This document shows, piece by piece, positions 1 to 8,641 of a DNA stretch of 37,310 nucleotides. The notes beneath the pieces were generated by a model. It was not told the origin of the DNA. It searched no databases and saw only the letters and a program-made list of their open reading frames with translations. Within the stretch, counting starts at the first letter, position 1. Every line of letters starts with the position of its first letter. Source of the DNA: an uncultured Caldisericota bacterium (GTDB lineage: Bacteria; Caldisericota; Caldisericia; Caldisericales; Caldisericaceae); NCBI GenBank assembly GCA_913055585.1, contig CAJXKN010000004.1:1-37310 (forward strand). Reading direction: 5' to 3'. The position numbers were made by a program, and so were the translations under genes.

Positions 1-277
1 CCTGAACTCGTTTCAGGGTCGACAATTTGAGGGGGTTAAAAAGCACCCCCTCAATACTCCCCCGAAAAAGACAAAAAATGAGATGCTGAAACAAGTTCAG
101 CATGACACTGCAGAGATGCTGAAACAAGACCTGGCAAAAACAGCCAGGGAAAAGATTGCAGCATGACATTACTTAATCCTATATCCCGAATCCTATATTC
201 ATCATTCAACATCCATCATCTAACATTCAACATCCTATATCCTAAATCCTATATCCTAAATACGGGATGCTAAAACA
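1..277. repeat. Intergenic cluster of dispersed hairpin repeats (cluster 1)
   Basis: No gene is visible in the first 323 bases. In order there are: a type-A hairpin cut by the window edge (1-20, stem CCTGAA/TTCAGG); a type-B hairpin at 29-52 (stem GAGGGGGT/ACCCCCTC); a type-C hairpin at 80-106 (stem ATGCTGAA/TTCAGCAT); a larger type-D element at 113-167, whose outer stem ATGCTG/CAGCAT encloses an inner stem CCTGGC/GCCAGG; and an AT-rich stretch at about 177-270 built from repeats of CCTATATCC, ATCCTAAATCC and CATTCAACATC. The same types recur at 7278-7791 and 20142-20452, so this is a dispersed family, not a local accident. Confidence 0.9.
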
Positions 278-323
278 AATTAAAAACCCTCCTGTTGTTT
301 TTCTGTAAGCGTTTCTCTATAAA

Positions 324-3300
324 TTAGGGAATGAGAGATTTAGCCCATTTTGGGAGTTCTGGTGCATTCCCATTCTCAATCATTGACTGCCATTTTTCAT
401 CTGTGAGCCTGTTGGACATTTTCTCTGTGAATTCATAATAAGAGAAAACTGGCCCTTTGAAAAGATACAAATCATTATTGTACCGTGCTGCAACGTATAT
501 TTCAAATACATTACCTACGCCTTCTTCAAGAACAGTCCCACCATTTGGGTCTGTATGAATATCAGCGACAAGCGCTGTTTTACCATCACCTGCTCCCATT
601 ATGTCACTACTAAAATCTTCTGGAAACGTCATCAGAGCTTTAAACGCATCCTTAAACTCTGAGAAATACATACTATCCTCTTTATCAAGCGGTGTGTTTT
701 CCAATTCCTTTTTAGAAATTACTATAGCTTCATTTGTGAGACTCTTTAGTGACTCTATTTTTGTCTTTAAAACATCAGGAAGCAAGCCTCTCTCGGATAG
801 TCCTTTTTCTGTCATATCAAGCAACGTAAGTAAACGTTCGTATCCTTCGATATTTGGCTCTACGTATCCTGGCTGAGGCAATGGTGGAGCAGTCTTTAAA
901 GTATAGCTCTGTTTTGCATAAAGGATTGTATCATGCTTTAGCTCCGTGTAAGATGCAAGAGCGGTAAATAATTCTTTTCTTGACCAATTTTCATTTTGCA
1001 TAAAAAATGGATAGCCGCTACCTCTTTTACCTTTTGCATAAGTTTTTAAAAGTGAAAGCCATCCCCAGTATAAGTTTTGCAGCCAATCCTTTATTGTAAA
1101 ACTATCTATTTCTTTTCTCAATGTTTTTACCTGGTTTACGTATGCTTCGTTTTTATTCTCGTTATAAACGTTTAACATAATGTTTTCTGCTTCCTTATTT
1201 CCAAAAACATTAAATAGATCCATTGCTTTAGGTAACATTCTATACCCTGCCTTTGGGTAGACGAGGTTTTGCAAAATATATGCATCCAGCGTAAACCGCT
1301 GCCCCATAAACCTGAAGCCTTTCTCTTTATTTATTTCTGCACCTATCGTACTAATTTTAGGATTGGGCAGTGCAAGTGCTTTTCCAATAAAAGCATCCAG
1401 CTTCTCTGTATCTGTTAAATCATTTAATGAAACCGTTTCACCATAAATTGCTTTAACAATTGGAATGTAATTATAAAAATTGATATCGTCAGACCTTCCA
1501 ACAAAGAATACGGTAGGCTCATATATTTTATCGTACAGCGCTAAAAGCTTCGGATTATCGGAAAGTACAAGCGTGATAAGGATAGCAGACTCTGTTTGTG
1601 AACGTCCCATCTGTATTGCTTCTTTTGATGTGCCTGGCTTCAACAGGAAACGCATCCTTCCGTACCACATCATTGATTTAAAGTAACGTTTGAACGTTTC
1701 GTTTCTTGTATAATGCCCTCGCGGGACGTACTGCGAATAATCCTCTTTATAACCAAATAGCGGTGAAACTGCAATGCCTTTGTGTGCATTAATCAGTGCA
1801 AATTCCTTATTTGCCGTATCCTCAACCTCCTTTTTTATATCAGGATTCAATTCAACCGGAAGTAGATAATCAGGATTGAGGAGTTTCTCTCCAATGTAAA
1901 AGAAAGTGATATTTCTTTTGGCTGCTTCTGCTACTAATTGGTCAGGAGCAGTATAATACTGAGCAATAGAATTCATAATCATTTCTCTGTTTAGCTTATC
2001 AAGGGTATCTACAAAATAGTGTATTTCATCATACCTCAAGGACATATCAATCAGGATATGATATGCCTGAAGGAACGTATCAAAGGAAATAAAAAGAGGC
2101 TTCCCTCCATTTTTTTCGTAGAAATCACTAAACGTATCGTAATTTGATTTCTTTATGAAAAAGCCGTTATCCTTTAGAGCATTCTGCTCTTTATCTGTGA
2201 GATTGTATTGAGAAAGATTTTTAATATCCTTTATCTTATATGTCGGAACTTTAGCTGTATATGAAATGGATGCTTCCTGCTCTGTTTCAAAAGGCTTTTC
2301 TTCTATAGACTGAATTGAATATTTTAGGCTCTTCGGATTTATTGACATCGTTCTTTCCATAAAGTTTGCTGCTTCGCCTCGTGTCAAAGAACTGTAAGGC
2401 TTAAAATAAAGCTTACCTGAACTCTTTACACCAAATGCTATCCCATGATAATAAGCTGTAATAATTTCTTTATACCCAAAATAAGAAGGTTTCAAGTCAA
2501 CAAATGGATTTTTCCTATCTACAAGAGGAATTTTCTGAGCTCTTATGAGCATCGTAACAAACTCTCCACGTGTGATCTCTGCATTAGGAGAGAATTTACC
2601 ATTGCCCGTGCCTTTTATAATTCCTCTCTTATACGCTTCTTCAATCCATGTAAAACCCCAGAAGTTTCGTTTCACATCAGAGAAATCTTGTTTATAATTT
2701 CCCGTTGGTTTAATACCCATTAATCTTAAAATAAGTACAGCACCTTCCGTTCTGGTAAGATGCCTGTTAGGTTTGAACGTACCATCAGGATAGCCCTTTA
2801 TTAATCCTTTTTGATATAACTTTCTCACACTGTACTGCACAGTAGGGTCAGTAATATCTTTGAAAGGCAGGTTAACGGTATCTGAAATGGTAAATAAAGT
2901 AGATGCAAGATATGCAGATTCTGTTTTACTGAGAGGAGTTTTTGGAACAAGCCAAAAGCTTACTCTGTATTCCCCAACCGTCACTGAATTGCCTGTATTG
3001 CTTTTTTGATCCCACTCCACAGTAAAGCTTTTACTGCTATGTGCAGGAATCTCAAGATGCGTTATGACCTGCGCAAACTTTTTATGCAAGGACCATTTGT
3101 AAACAAGTTTATTTAAGCCAACATTTACAATTGAAAAATCATAAATCTGTGCTGTATTAAAGGTAAATCTTACAGGGGTATCGCTAACATTAGTAACTGT
3201 ATAAGTAATCTTTACGGGTTCTCCTACCAAATAATAATCCTTGTCCGTTGTTACTTTTACCTTTATATTCTCCCCTTGTGCATTCTTGGCATAAAGCGGC

Positions 3301-3377
3301 CAAGGAAAAGATTGTGCAGAAATTGCAAATGAAAATAGCATACAAAAAACAATAAAAGCAATTAATATTTTTTTCAT
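324..3377 (-). CDS. Secreted S-layer-homology protein with BsuPI-like and DUF3160 domains
   Basis: A 1017-residue exported protein, probably bound to the cell wall. Residues 1-21 form a signal peptide (basic start, hydrophobic core, cleavage near AISA). Residues about 38-165 resemble the BsuPI intracellular proteinase inhibitor fold. Three SLH repeats follow at about 170-220, 232-283 and 291-345, with the usual GYPDGTFKPN and TRGEF/TRGEA signatures. SLH repeats bind secondary cell-wall polymer and anchor surface proteins. The remaining 640 or so residues match DUF3160, a family of unknown function. A ribosome binding site (AAGGAGG) lies 5 nt before the ATG. It lies 49 nt downstream of the hydrolase gene on the same strand, so read-through is possible, though no promoter or terminator is clear in the gap. 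The role of the DUF3160 part is unknown to me. Confidence 0.85.
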   Translation of the reverse strand: MKKILIAFIVFCMLFSFAISAQSFPWPLYAKNAQGENIKVKVTTDKDYYLVGEPVKITYTVTNVSDTPVRFTFNTAQIYDFSIVNVGLNKLVYKWSLHKKFAQVITHLEIPAHSSKSFTVEWDQKSNTGNSVTVGEYRVSFWLVPKTPLSKTESAYLASTLFTISDTVNLPFKDITDPTVQYSVRKLYQKGLIKGYPDGTFKPNRHLTRTEGAVLILRLMGIKPTGNYKQDFSDVKRNFWGFTWIEEAYKRGIIKGTGNGKFSPNAEITRGEFVTMLIRAQKIPLVDRKNPFVDLKPSYFGYKEIITAYYHGIAFGVKSSGKLYFKPYSSLTRGEAANFMERTMSINPKSLKYSIQSIEEKPFETEQEASISYTAKVPTYKIKDIKNLSQYNLTDKEQNALKDNGFFIKKSNYDTFSDFYEKNGGKPLFISFDTFLQAYHILIDMSLRYDEIHYFVDTLDKLNREMIMNSIAQYYTAPDQLVAEAAKRNITFFYIGEKLLNPDYLLPVELNPDIKKEVEDTANKEFALINAHKGIAVSPLFGYKEDYSQYVPRGHYTRNETFKRYFKSMMWYGRMRFLLKPGTSKEAIQMGRSQTESAILITLVLSDNPKLLALYDKIYEPTVFFVGRSDDINFYNYIPIVKAIYGETVSLNDLTDTEKLDAFIGKALALPNPKISTIGAEINKEKGFRFMGQRFTLDAYILQNLVYPKAGYRMLPKAMDLFNVFGNKEAENIMLNVYNENKNEAYVNQVKTLRKEIDSFTIKDWLQNLYWGWLSLLKTYAKGKRGSGYPFFMQNENWSRKELFTALASYTELKHDTILYAKQSYTLKTAPPLPQPGYVEPNIEGYERLLTLLDMTEKGLSERGLLPDVLKTKIESLKSLTNEAIVISKKELENTPLDKEDSMYFSEFKDAFKALMTFPEDFSSDIMGAGDGKTALVADIHTDPNGGTVLEEGVGNVFEIYVAARYNNDLYLFKGPVFSYYEFTEKMSNRLTDEKWQSMIENGNAPELPKWAKSLIP

Positions 3378-3426
3378 CGCTGCCTCCTTTTTATCTTTAG
3401 ACAGGCGAGCTTAAAAAAAGTTCGGT

Positions 3427-4119
3427 TTAGTATCCCTCACCTGGTTTTAATATGACACATTTTGCATTTGTTTCGCTTTCTATCTGTTTTTTGAACTCCT
3501 CAGGGTTCACTTTTATTACATCCCAGGTATTGTAATGCATCGGTATAACAACCCTTGGATGGAGTAATTTCGTTGCCATTACTGCATCGTGAATATCCAT
3601 TGTAAATGTGCCTCCGATTGGAAGAAGTGCAATATCAATCCAGGTTTGTCCCCCAATTACTTCCATATCGAGGAATAGTCCTGTATCGCCTGCATGATAG
3701 ACTTTTAAGTCCTTAAGCTCTATAACATATCCACAGGGATTACCTGCATACAGGGTTTTGTCCCCTTCAATAATGGATGAACTGTGCGTAGCATACACCA
3801 TCTTTACTTTTCCAAAACTGAATTCAGCACTTCCTCCTATGTTCATAGGATATAATCTTTTCACACCGTGCATAGAAAGATACTCCGTAATTTCAAACGG
3901 CGCAATAACCAGTGCATCATTTTTCTTTGCAATTTCTATTGTATCACCTAAATGATCATGATGTCCATGCGTTACAAGGATATATTCAGCTCTGCTACGT
4001 TCTGCTTTAATAGGAGAAAGAGGATTATCATTAAGGAATGGGTCAATGATAATATGCTCGTCATCCTTTGTTACGATGGCAAATGCAGAATGTCCAAAAT
4101 AAACAACTTTACTTCTCAT
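3427..4119 (-). CDS. Metal-dependent hydrolase, metallo-beta-lactamase fold (UPF0173 type)
   Basis: A 230-residue cytoplasmic protein of the metallo-beta-lactamase superfamily. The metal-binding signature HxHxDH is seen as THGHHDH at residues 50-56 (H51, H53, D55, H56). Further ligands fit AGDTG near residue 143 and the late IPMHYNTW motif. Length and motif order match the UPF0173 family, whose substrate is not established. The ATG overlaps the sirtuin stop codon by 4 nt (ATGA), and its binding site GGAGGTG lies inside the last sirtuin codons, so translation is probably coupled. It is the last gene of the aldolase-TPR-sirtuin set. Substrate cannot be read from the sequence. Confidence 0.85.
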   Translation of the reverse strand: MRSKVVYFGHSAFAIVTKDDEHIIIDPFLNDNPLSPIKAERSRAEYILVTHGHHDHLGDTIEIAKKNDALVIAPFEITEYLSMHGVKRLYPMNIGGSAEFSFGKVKMVYATHSSSIIEGDKTLYAGNPCGYVIELKDLKVYHAGDTGLFLDMEVIGGQTWIDIALLPIGGTFTMDIHDAVMATKLLHPRVVIPMHYNTWDVIKVNPEEFKKQIESETNAKCVILKPGEGY

Positions 4120-4862
4120 TTTTCACCTCCATAATAGTATTTTGAAACTTCTTTAAAAAAATTATCAATATCTTCATTTACCATAAGAGTTGTAGAAACA
4201 GGGTCAATGTTTACTTTCCCCTTTGAAACAACAACAATCTTTTGAGATGCAAATTCAGGAAGCATAGCAGCAGGATATACAGCAAGTGCAGAACCTATTA
4301 TAAAGAATAAATCAGATTGATAGACAAGTTCTTCAGCTTCCTCAAAATGCATTACCTGTTCACCAAAAAATACAATGTCAGGTTTTATTATCCCTCCACA
4401 CTGTTCACAATGAGGTACATCTTCTTCCATTATTTTCTTTTCCATCTCTTCTAAAGAATACTCTTTTCCGCATTTTATGCAATGGCTTTTATAAAAACTT
4501 CCGTGCAGTTCAATTACATTTTTGCTTCCTGCAAGCGTATGCAATGCATCAATGTTCTGTGTAATGATACCTTTTACTTTTCCTTCTTTCTCTAATTTTG
4601 CAAGAAACCTATGTGTAAAAGTAGGTGATGCCTTCCTGTAGAGAAGAAGAAAGTCCCTTGCAAAATCGTAGAAAGGCTTTGGGTCTCTTAAAAAATAATG
4701 AAAATCAAAGACTCTGTCAGGGTCATACTTGTGCGTTGTATAAATTCCCTGAGGCCCTCTGAAGTCAGGGATACCTGCATTGGTGGATATCCCTGCTCCT
4801 GTAAGTGCTACGATAAAATGTGCCTCTTTTATAAACTTTGCACATTCCTCTGCACTATTCAT
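4116..4862 (-). CDS. cobB: NAD-dependent protein deacylase, Sir2 family
   Basis: A 248-residue sirtuin, which removes acyl groups from lysine using NAD+ and releases nicotinamide and O-acyl-ADP-ribose. Visible motifs are GAGISTNAGIPDFRG (residues 22-36, NAD binding), TQNID (101-105), the catalytic His in IELHG (H120), and a zinc ribbon with cysteines 128, 131, 152 and 155. Length is normal for bacterial CobB-type enzymes. The start is supported by AAGGAG 4 nt before the ATG. It lies 8 nt downstream of the TPR gene and overlaps the hydrolase gene by 4 nt. The gene symbol is by family resemblance; acyl preference and substrates are not visible. Confidence 0.9.
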   Translation of the reverse strand: MNSAEECAKFIKEAHFIVALTGAGISTNAGIPDFRGPQGIYTTHKYDPDRVFDFHYFLRDPKPFYDFARDFLLLYRKASPTFTHRFLAKLEKEGKVKGIITQNIDALHTLAGSKNVIELHGSFYKSHCIKCGKEYSLEEMEKKIMEEDVPHCEQCGGIIKPDIVFFGEQVMHFEEAEELVYQSDLFFIIGSALAVYPAAMLPEFASQKIVVVSKGKVNIDPVSTTLMVNEDIDNFFKEVSKYYYGGEK

Positions 4863-4870
4863 CTTTCTCC

Positions 4871-6118
4871 TTATAGCTTTTCTATTTCCTTTATAATCCT
4901 GTGAATGTTATTTGCAATTTCTTTATTAAGAGGTGCTACAATTTTTTCAGCTTCTTTATAATGTATAACTGCATTTTCCTTGTCTTTCATAGAGTAGAAT
5001 GCCTGGCCAATATAGAACTCAGAAGTAGCAGAGGCAAAAAGATTCTTCTTCTCTTTAAAGATTTTCAATGCATCTTTCAAACAATCTATCTCTTTTAGAA
5101 GTAGATCTTTATCTTTCTCTACTGCATAAGCATCACGATAAACAATGCCAAGGTTGTATTTGCTCCTTGCAAAAGCTTCTGGATACTTATCAGGGGGAAA
5201 TGCTTCAATAGAATATTTTAAATGCTCTTCTGCATTATGCAGCATCTCTTTTTTCTCTATATAGGCGAGTACGTTACCCAGATTATGATAGGAAAGGCCA
5301 AGGTTGTACTGTAATGTCCCATAATCCAATGGAGATTCATCAATAGTGTATATTTTTAAGGCATTCTTATAATGCTCAATTGAAGCTCTTAGATTCTTTT
5401 CTTTTTCAATTCCTAACTCTGCGAGTGCCGAAAAGCAAACACCTAAATTGCTTTGAGTTAAAGCATAATCTTCTGGTTCTGATTGAGGTGTAAATATTTG
5501 AGAAGCTTCTGAAAAATAATAAATAGATTTCTTCAAAAAATTTGCTTTCTCCTCTTTATCCTGAGAAATTTCTGCTAATGTAAGGTATGAAAGCCCCAGG
5601 CCATTATTGATGCCACCAAGCTCAAGGGAATCTTTACTCTCTTTCTCTATGGAGAGGGAATCTTCAAAATGCTTTATTGCTTTGAGTGTATTTTCCTTCT
5701 CTCTTCCGTCCCTCAAAGAAAGGTATGCATTACCCAGATTAAACTTTGTGGTTGCGTATTTGTAAGGGAACTTTTCCTTTGGCCTGAATTTTAAGGCTTT
5801 TTCATAATGCCGAATGCTCTCTTTGATATTTTCATTTTTGTTTTCTAAAAAAGACATTTTGAAAAATATAAAGCCTTTAGCATTTTCAATCGTACCACGC
5901 ATATCATCACTATTCTTTCTCTCTTTTTCTGCTTCGTTAAATGCGGAAAGTGCATTGATGAGATTTTCTTTTGTATTCTTTCTCTCTGATAGCAGTAAGT
6001 AGACGTTGCCAAGAGCGACCAGAAGGTCGCTCTTATCCTGCTTGTCTTTATTATTTATTTCATTTTTTAACTCTTTAACTTTCTTTTCAAGATCTAATGT
6101 ATCTACATTTAACTTCAT
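4871..6118 (-). CDS. Tetratricopeptide-repeat protein
   Basis: A 415-residue protein made almost wholly of helical repeats of the TPR type, about nine to ten units of 34 to 50 residues. Recurring features are LGxxYxxL and HYxxALKIY/F patterns, for example near residues 120-155, 215-255 and 265-290. There is no signal peptide or membrane segment, so it is expected in the cytoplasm. Longer loops between repeats recall the tandem TPR proteins that record which client is charged or listed, but no catalytic motif is present. TPR arrays bind partner proteins. It sits between the LacD-like aldolase (9 nt upstream) and the sirtuin (8 nt downstream), so all are likely co-transcribed. Its binding site is AGGAAG before the ATG. 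Function unknown. Confidence 0.8.
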   Translation of the reverse strand: MKLNVDTLDLEKKVKELKNEINNKDKQDKSDLLVALGNVYLLLSERKNTKENLINALSAFNEAEKERKNSDDMRGTIENAKGFIFFKMSFLENKNENIKESIRHYEKALKFRPKEKFPYKYATTKFNLGNAYLSLRDGREKENTLKAIKHFEDSLSIEKESKDSLELGGINNGLGLSYLTLAEISQDKEEKANFLKKSIYYFSEASQIFTPQSEPEDYALTQSNLGVCFSALAELGIEKEKNLRASIEHYKNALKIYTIDESPLDYGTLQYNLGLSYHNLGNVLAYIEKKEMLHNAEEHLKYSIEAFPPDKYPEAFARSKYNLGIVYRDAYAVEKDKDLLLKEIDCLKDALKIFKEKKNLFASATSEFYIGQAFYSMKDKENAVIHYKEAEKIVAPLNKEIANNIHRIIKEIEKL

Positions 6119-6127
6119 AGAATCTTC

Positions 6128-7213
6128 CTAAAATTCCTTATACCAGTTTTCGCCTTTATTTTTTACTATAATATTAGCAAAGCTCTTAAACTGTTTATTT
6201 TCATAGAATGGTGTTGCTTCCTTGCTTGCTTCATATAATCTATAATAATTTGTTACTCCTGATGTTTTAAGCCATGCAATCATATCTTCCTCGTTTGGGT
6301 AATATTTCGTAAATTCCTTCCATACGGCACGGCCTGCAAGGAACCCTGAGGCACCTTCTTTTGAAGCAATCTCTACATTGTAAACAAATTCTTTAATGTC
6401 AACACCTGCACTGAGAATAACCCAGGGCACACGTGATGCCTTTGTAATTTCAAAACAGGCATCTTCTGCATCCTTTAATGTATAAACTGCTTTTCTTTCC
6501 TTTCCATCAAAATACCCCTTATGAAACTCCTCCACGAATTTCAAATTTACAGGGAACTCAAGCTTTAAAATATCTACACCGTATTCTTCTTTTGAAAATT
6601 CTTTAGTAATGTCCAATACAATCTCAGGCTTTTTTCTTGCAAACTCTGGCGAATCCGTTCCTGGCTCATCGTCCTTAAAGGCATATCCTACAGGCTCAAG
6701 CACAAATGGTAGGTCGTACTTCTTGCATTCTTCTCCTACCTGCCTTACAATATTCTCCTGATATTCTTTAATCTCCGGAGAGCTGTCCGGTCTATAGTAC
6801 AATAAAAGTTTTGCAGCATCTGCACCTGCCCTTTTAATCTTTTCTACGCTCCATCCATCAAGCAACACTGTTTTCTTCTCTCTATTATTATATCCTGCCG
6901 CCTCTGTGCCGCTTTTTTCCCTTGCAATAAGCAGTCCTGATTGTTTATCAAGGTATTTCAATGATTCTGGCACGCCAAACTGTGGGTCCATAAGCGTGGC
7001 ACTGAAATAAGGAGAAAGATATTCAGTAACGAGCCTTTTGGCAAGAGCAAGGTCCCTGTATCCAATCTCTTCAGAGCTCTTTCCTGTAGCTCTGGCAAGC
7101 ATCCTTTTTAGAGAGCCTCTCTGGTCAATAGCAAGCATTCTAAATTTTCCTTCCTTATCGGCAAGTCTCATAAGCCCTTTTAACTTTCCTGGTGTCATAT
7201 TTACCTTTTCCAT
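6128..7213 (-). CDS. Class I aldolase, tagatose-1,6-bisphosphate aldolase (LacD) family
   Basis: A 361-residue TIM-barrel aldolase related to LacD. The N-terminal signature LAIDQRGSLKRML (about residues 28-40) corresponds to the LAFDQRGALKRMM region of LacD, and DILKLEFPVN carries the lysine expected to form the Schiff base. LacD enzymes cleave tagatose 1,6-bisphosphate to dihydroxyacetone phosphate and glyceraldehyde 3-phosphate, and some accept fructose 1,6-bisphosphate. No other tagatose or lactose genes are nearby, so a general role in sugar-phosphate metabolism is as likely. At 361 residues it is somewhat longer than typical LacD (about 325). AGGAGG precedes the ATG, and a promoter at 7237-7264 makes this the first gene of the operon. 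Confidence 0.8.
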   Translation of the reverse strand: MEKVNMTPGKLKGLMRLADKEGKFRMLAIDQRGSLKRMLARATGKSSEEIGYRDLALAKRLVTEYLSPYFSATLMDPQFGVPESLKYLDKQSGLLIAREKSGTEAAGYNNREKKTVLLDGWSVEKIKRAGADAAKLLLYYRPDSSPEIKEYQENIVRQVGEECKKYDLPFVLEPVGYAFKDDEPGTDSPEFARKKPEIVLDITKEFSKEEYGVDILKLEFPVNLKFVEEFHKGYFDGKERKAVYTLKDAEDACFEITKASRVPWVILSAGVDIKEFVYNVEIASKEGASGFLAGRAVWKEFTKYYPNEEDMIAWLKTSGVTNYYRLYEASKEATPFYENKQFKSFANIIVKNKGENWYKEF

Positions 7214-7236
7214 ATTGACCTCCTATTTTTTCTTAT

Positions 7237-7264
7237 ATTTTATCATTAAAGCATTTATTATCAA
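7237..7264 (-). promoter_or_regulatory. Promoter of the aldolase-TPR-sirtuin-hydrolase operon
   Basis: On the minus strand TTGATA (7259-7264) and TAAAAT (7237-7242) are separated by 16 bp, giving a likely start about 17 nt before the ATG at 7213. AGGAGGT lies in this short leader. Recognised by eye only. Confidence 0.65.
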
Positions 7265-7277
7265 GATGCGAATTTTT

Positions 7278-7791
7278 GTCACCCTGCTCCTTTCCTTGGT
7301 AAGCATTACGCCAAGTCTTGTTTCACTCCCCCCATTGTCACCCTGAATTTATTTCAGGGTCTTCAACTTAGAGGGAACAAATTTCCCTCTAACTCCTATT
7401 AAAAGAGTAAAAAGATAAAAACAAAGAAAAGTAAAAGAGGAGATGCTGAAACAAGTTCGGAATGACAGGATAGAGACAAAAGATGAGATTGCTTCGCTTC
7501 GCTCGCAATGGCGAATGAGATGCTGAAAACAAGACTTGGCCTAACGGCCAAGGAAAAGAGCAGAATGACAAGGAAAAAACAAAATGATCATTCTGTCTTG
7601 TCACCCTGAATTTATTTCAGGGTCTTTTTTTTAAAAACAAAAAAATGAGATTCCGGACCAAGCCCGGAATGACATTACTAAACCCTATATCCTAAATCCC
7701 AAATCCTATATGCGAGATTCTGAAACAAGACTTAGCACAAAACAGCCAGGGAAAAAGCGAAATGCTGAAACAGTTCATAAATGAATTTATG
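7278..7791. repeat. Intergenic cluster of dispersed hairpin repeats (cluster 2)
   Basis: About 500 bases without a credible gene; a 71-codon open frame on the minus strand is made of repeats. Elements in order: reversed type D (7278-7325); type A at 7337-7362 (stem ACCCTGAA/TTCAGGGT); type B at 7371-7389 (stem GAGGGAA/TTCCCTC); type C at 7440-7466 with mismatched arms; type G at 7485-7512 (ATTGC/GCAAT around a CTTCG-rich loop); type D at 7517-7569 (inner stem CTTGGCC/GGCCAAG); type A at 7600-7625; type E at 7647-7673 (stem ATTCCGG/CCGGAAT); an AT-rich CCTATATCC stretch at 7680-7711; a decayed type D from 7713; and a short palindrome CATAAATGAATTTATG at 7776-7791 just past the ispE stop. Confidence 0.9.
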
Positions 7792-7798
7792 TAGAAGA

Positions 7799-8632
7799 TT
7801 AAATGAACTGACATTGAACTACTGTAAACTCTTTATCCAATTTTTCTTGTGTTTTTTGTGCTGATGTTTTGTCGTCAAACATAGCAAACAGAGCTGAGCC
7901 AGAGCCAGTAAGGTGAAAATTCTTTTTTGTCCTGTCAAATAATTCTTTGAAAAGATGTAAAAATCTTTCATCTTCTCTCTTGTACATCTCTTCAAAATCA
8001 TTGTGAAGATAATCCTCCAGATCTTTCAGGCTATAATTTTTTTTCAGAACCATAAGGATGTTTTCAGTATAATTCGTCCTGCCATATTGGAAACTATCAA
8101 TTTTTTCATAAGCATCTCTTGTAGAAATAGAAAACTTCGGGATTACAATTAAAACATAAAACTTTTTTATAGGAGTTAGTGAATAAACTTCCTCACCTTT
8201 TCCCTCTACAAGTGCTGTGCTTCCATTAAAAAAGAATGGAACGTCAGCGCCAATCTGCCCGCCAATTTTTATTAGTCTGTTATCATTTAATGGCTTACCA
8301 AAAAGTTCATTCATTAAAATGAGGGAAGCTGCTGCATCTGAGCTTCCCCCTCCTAATCCTGCACAGCAGGGAATATATTTTTTGATTTTTATTCTTACCC
8401 TGTCCTTTACAGAGCTTTCTTGAGAGAACAATTCGTATGCTTTGTAAACTGTGTTATTATTAGAGCAAACATCAGGTATACATTTAATGTCAAGAGAATC
8501 GCTTTTCTCAATTTCTATTTCATCATGCAACGAAACTCTTTGAAAGAGCGATTTAATATTATGGAATCCATCCTTCCGTTTTCCGACGACCTCCAGTGTA
8601 AGGTTCAACTTTGCATAGGCATTTATTTTCAT
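7799..8632 (-). CDS. ispE: 4-diphosphocytidyl-2-C-methyl-D-erythritol kinase
   Basis: A 277-residue GHMP-family kinase. It phosphorylates CDP-methylerythritol with ATP in the non-mevalonate (MEP) route to isoprenoid precursors, in the cytoplasm. The ATP-binding motif PCCAGLGGGSSDAAA (residues 89-103), the N-terminal AKLNLTLEV and the C-terminal LTGSGSALFAMF are all present, and length is normal. It begins 9 nt after the deaminase stop codon with only a weak binding site (AAGAAG), so it appears to be the last gene of the purine operon. This is an unusual place for it; ispE often sits near ksgA, purR or prs. Start ATG at 8632. Confidence 0.93.
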   Translation of the reverse strand: MKINAYAKLNLTLEVVGKRKDGFHNIKSLFQRVSLHDEIEIEKSDSLDIKCIPDVCSNNNTVYKAYELFSQESSVKDRVRIKIKKYIPCCAGLGGGSSDAAASLILMNELFGKPLNDNRLIKIGGQIGADVPFFFNGSTALVEGKGEEVYSLTPIKKFYVLIVIPKFSISTRDAYEKIDSFQYGRTNYTENILMVLKKNYSLKDLEDYLHNDFEEMYKREDERFLHLFKELFDRTKKNFHLTGSGSALFAMFDDKTSAQKTQEKLDKEFTVVQCQFI

Positions 8633-8641
8633 TAATGCTTC

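Noticed and set aside
1-277. CRISPR array
   Set aside because: The repeats are different hairpin types with irregular spacing and no unique spacers of constant length; no cas genes are in the window.
7389-7604. 71-codon minus-strand open frame
   Set aside because: It consists of the dispersed hairpin repeats (types B, C, D and G), has no ribosome site, and gives low-complexity protein sequence.
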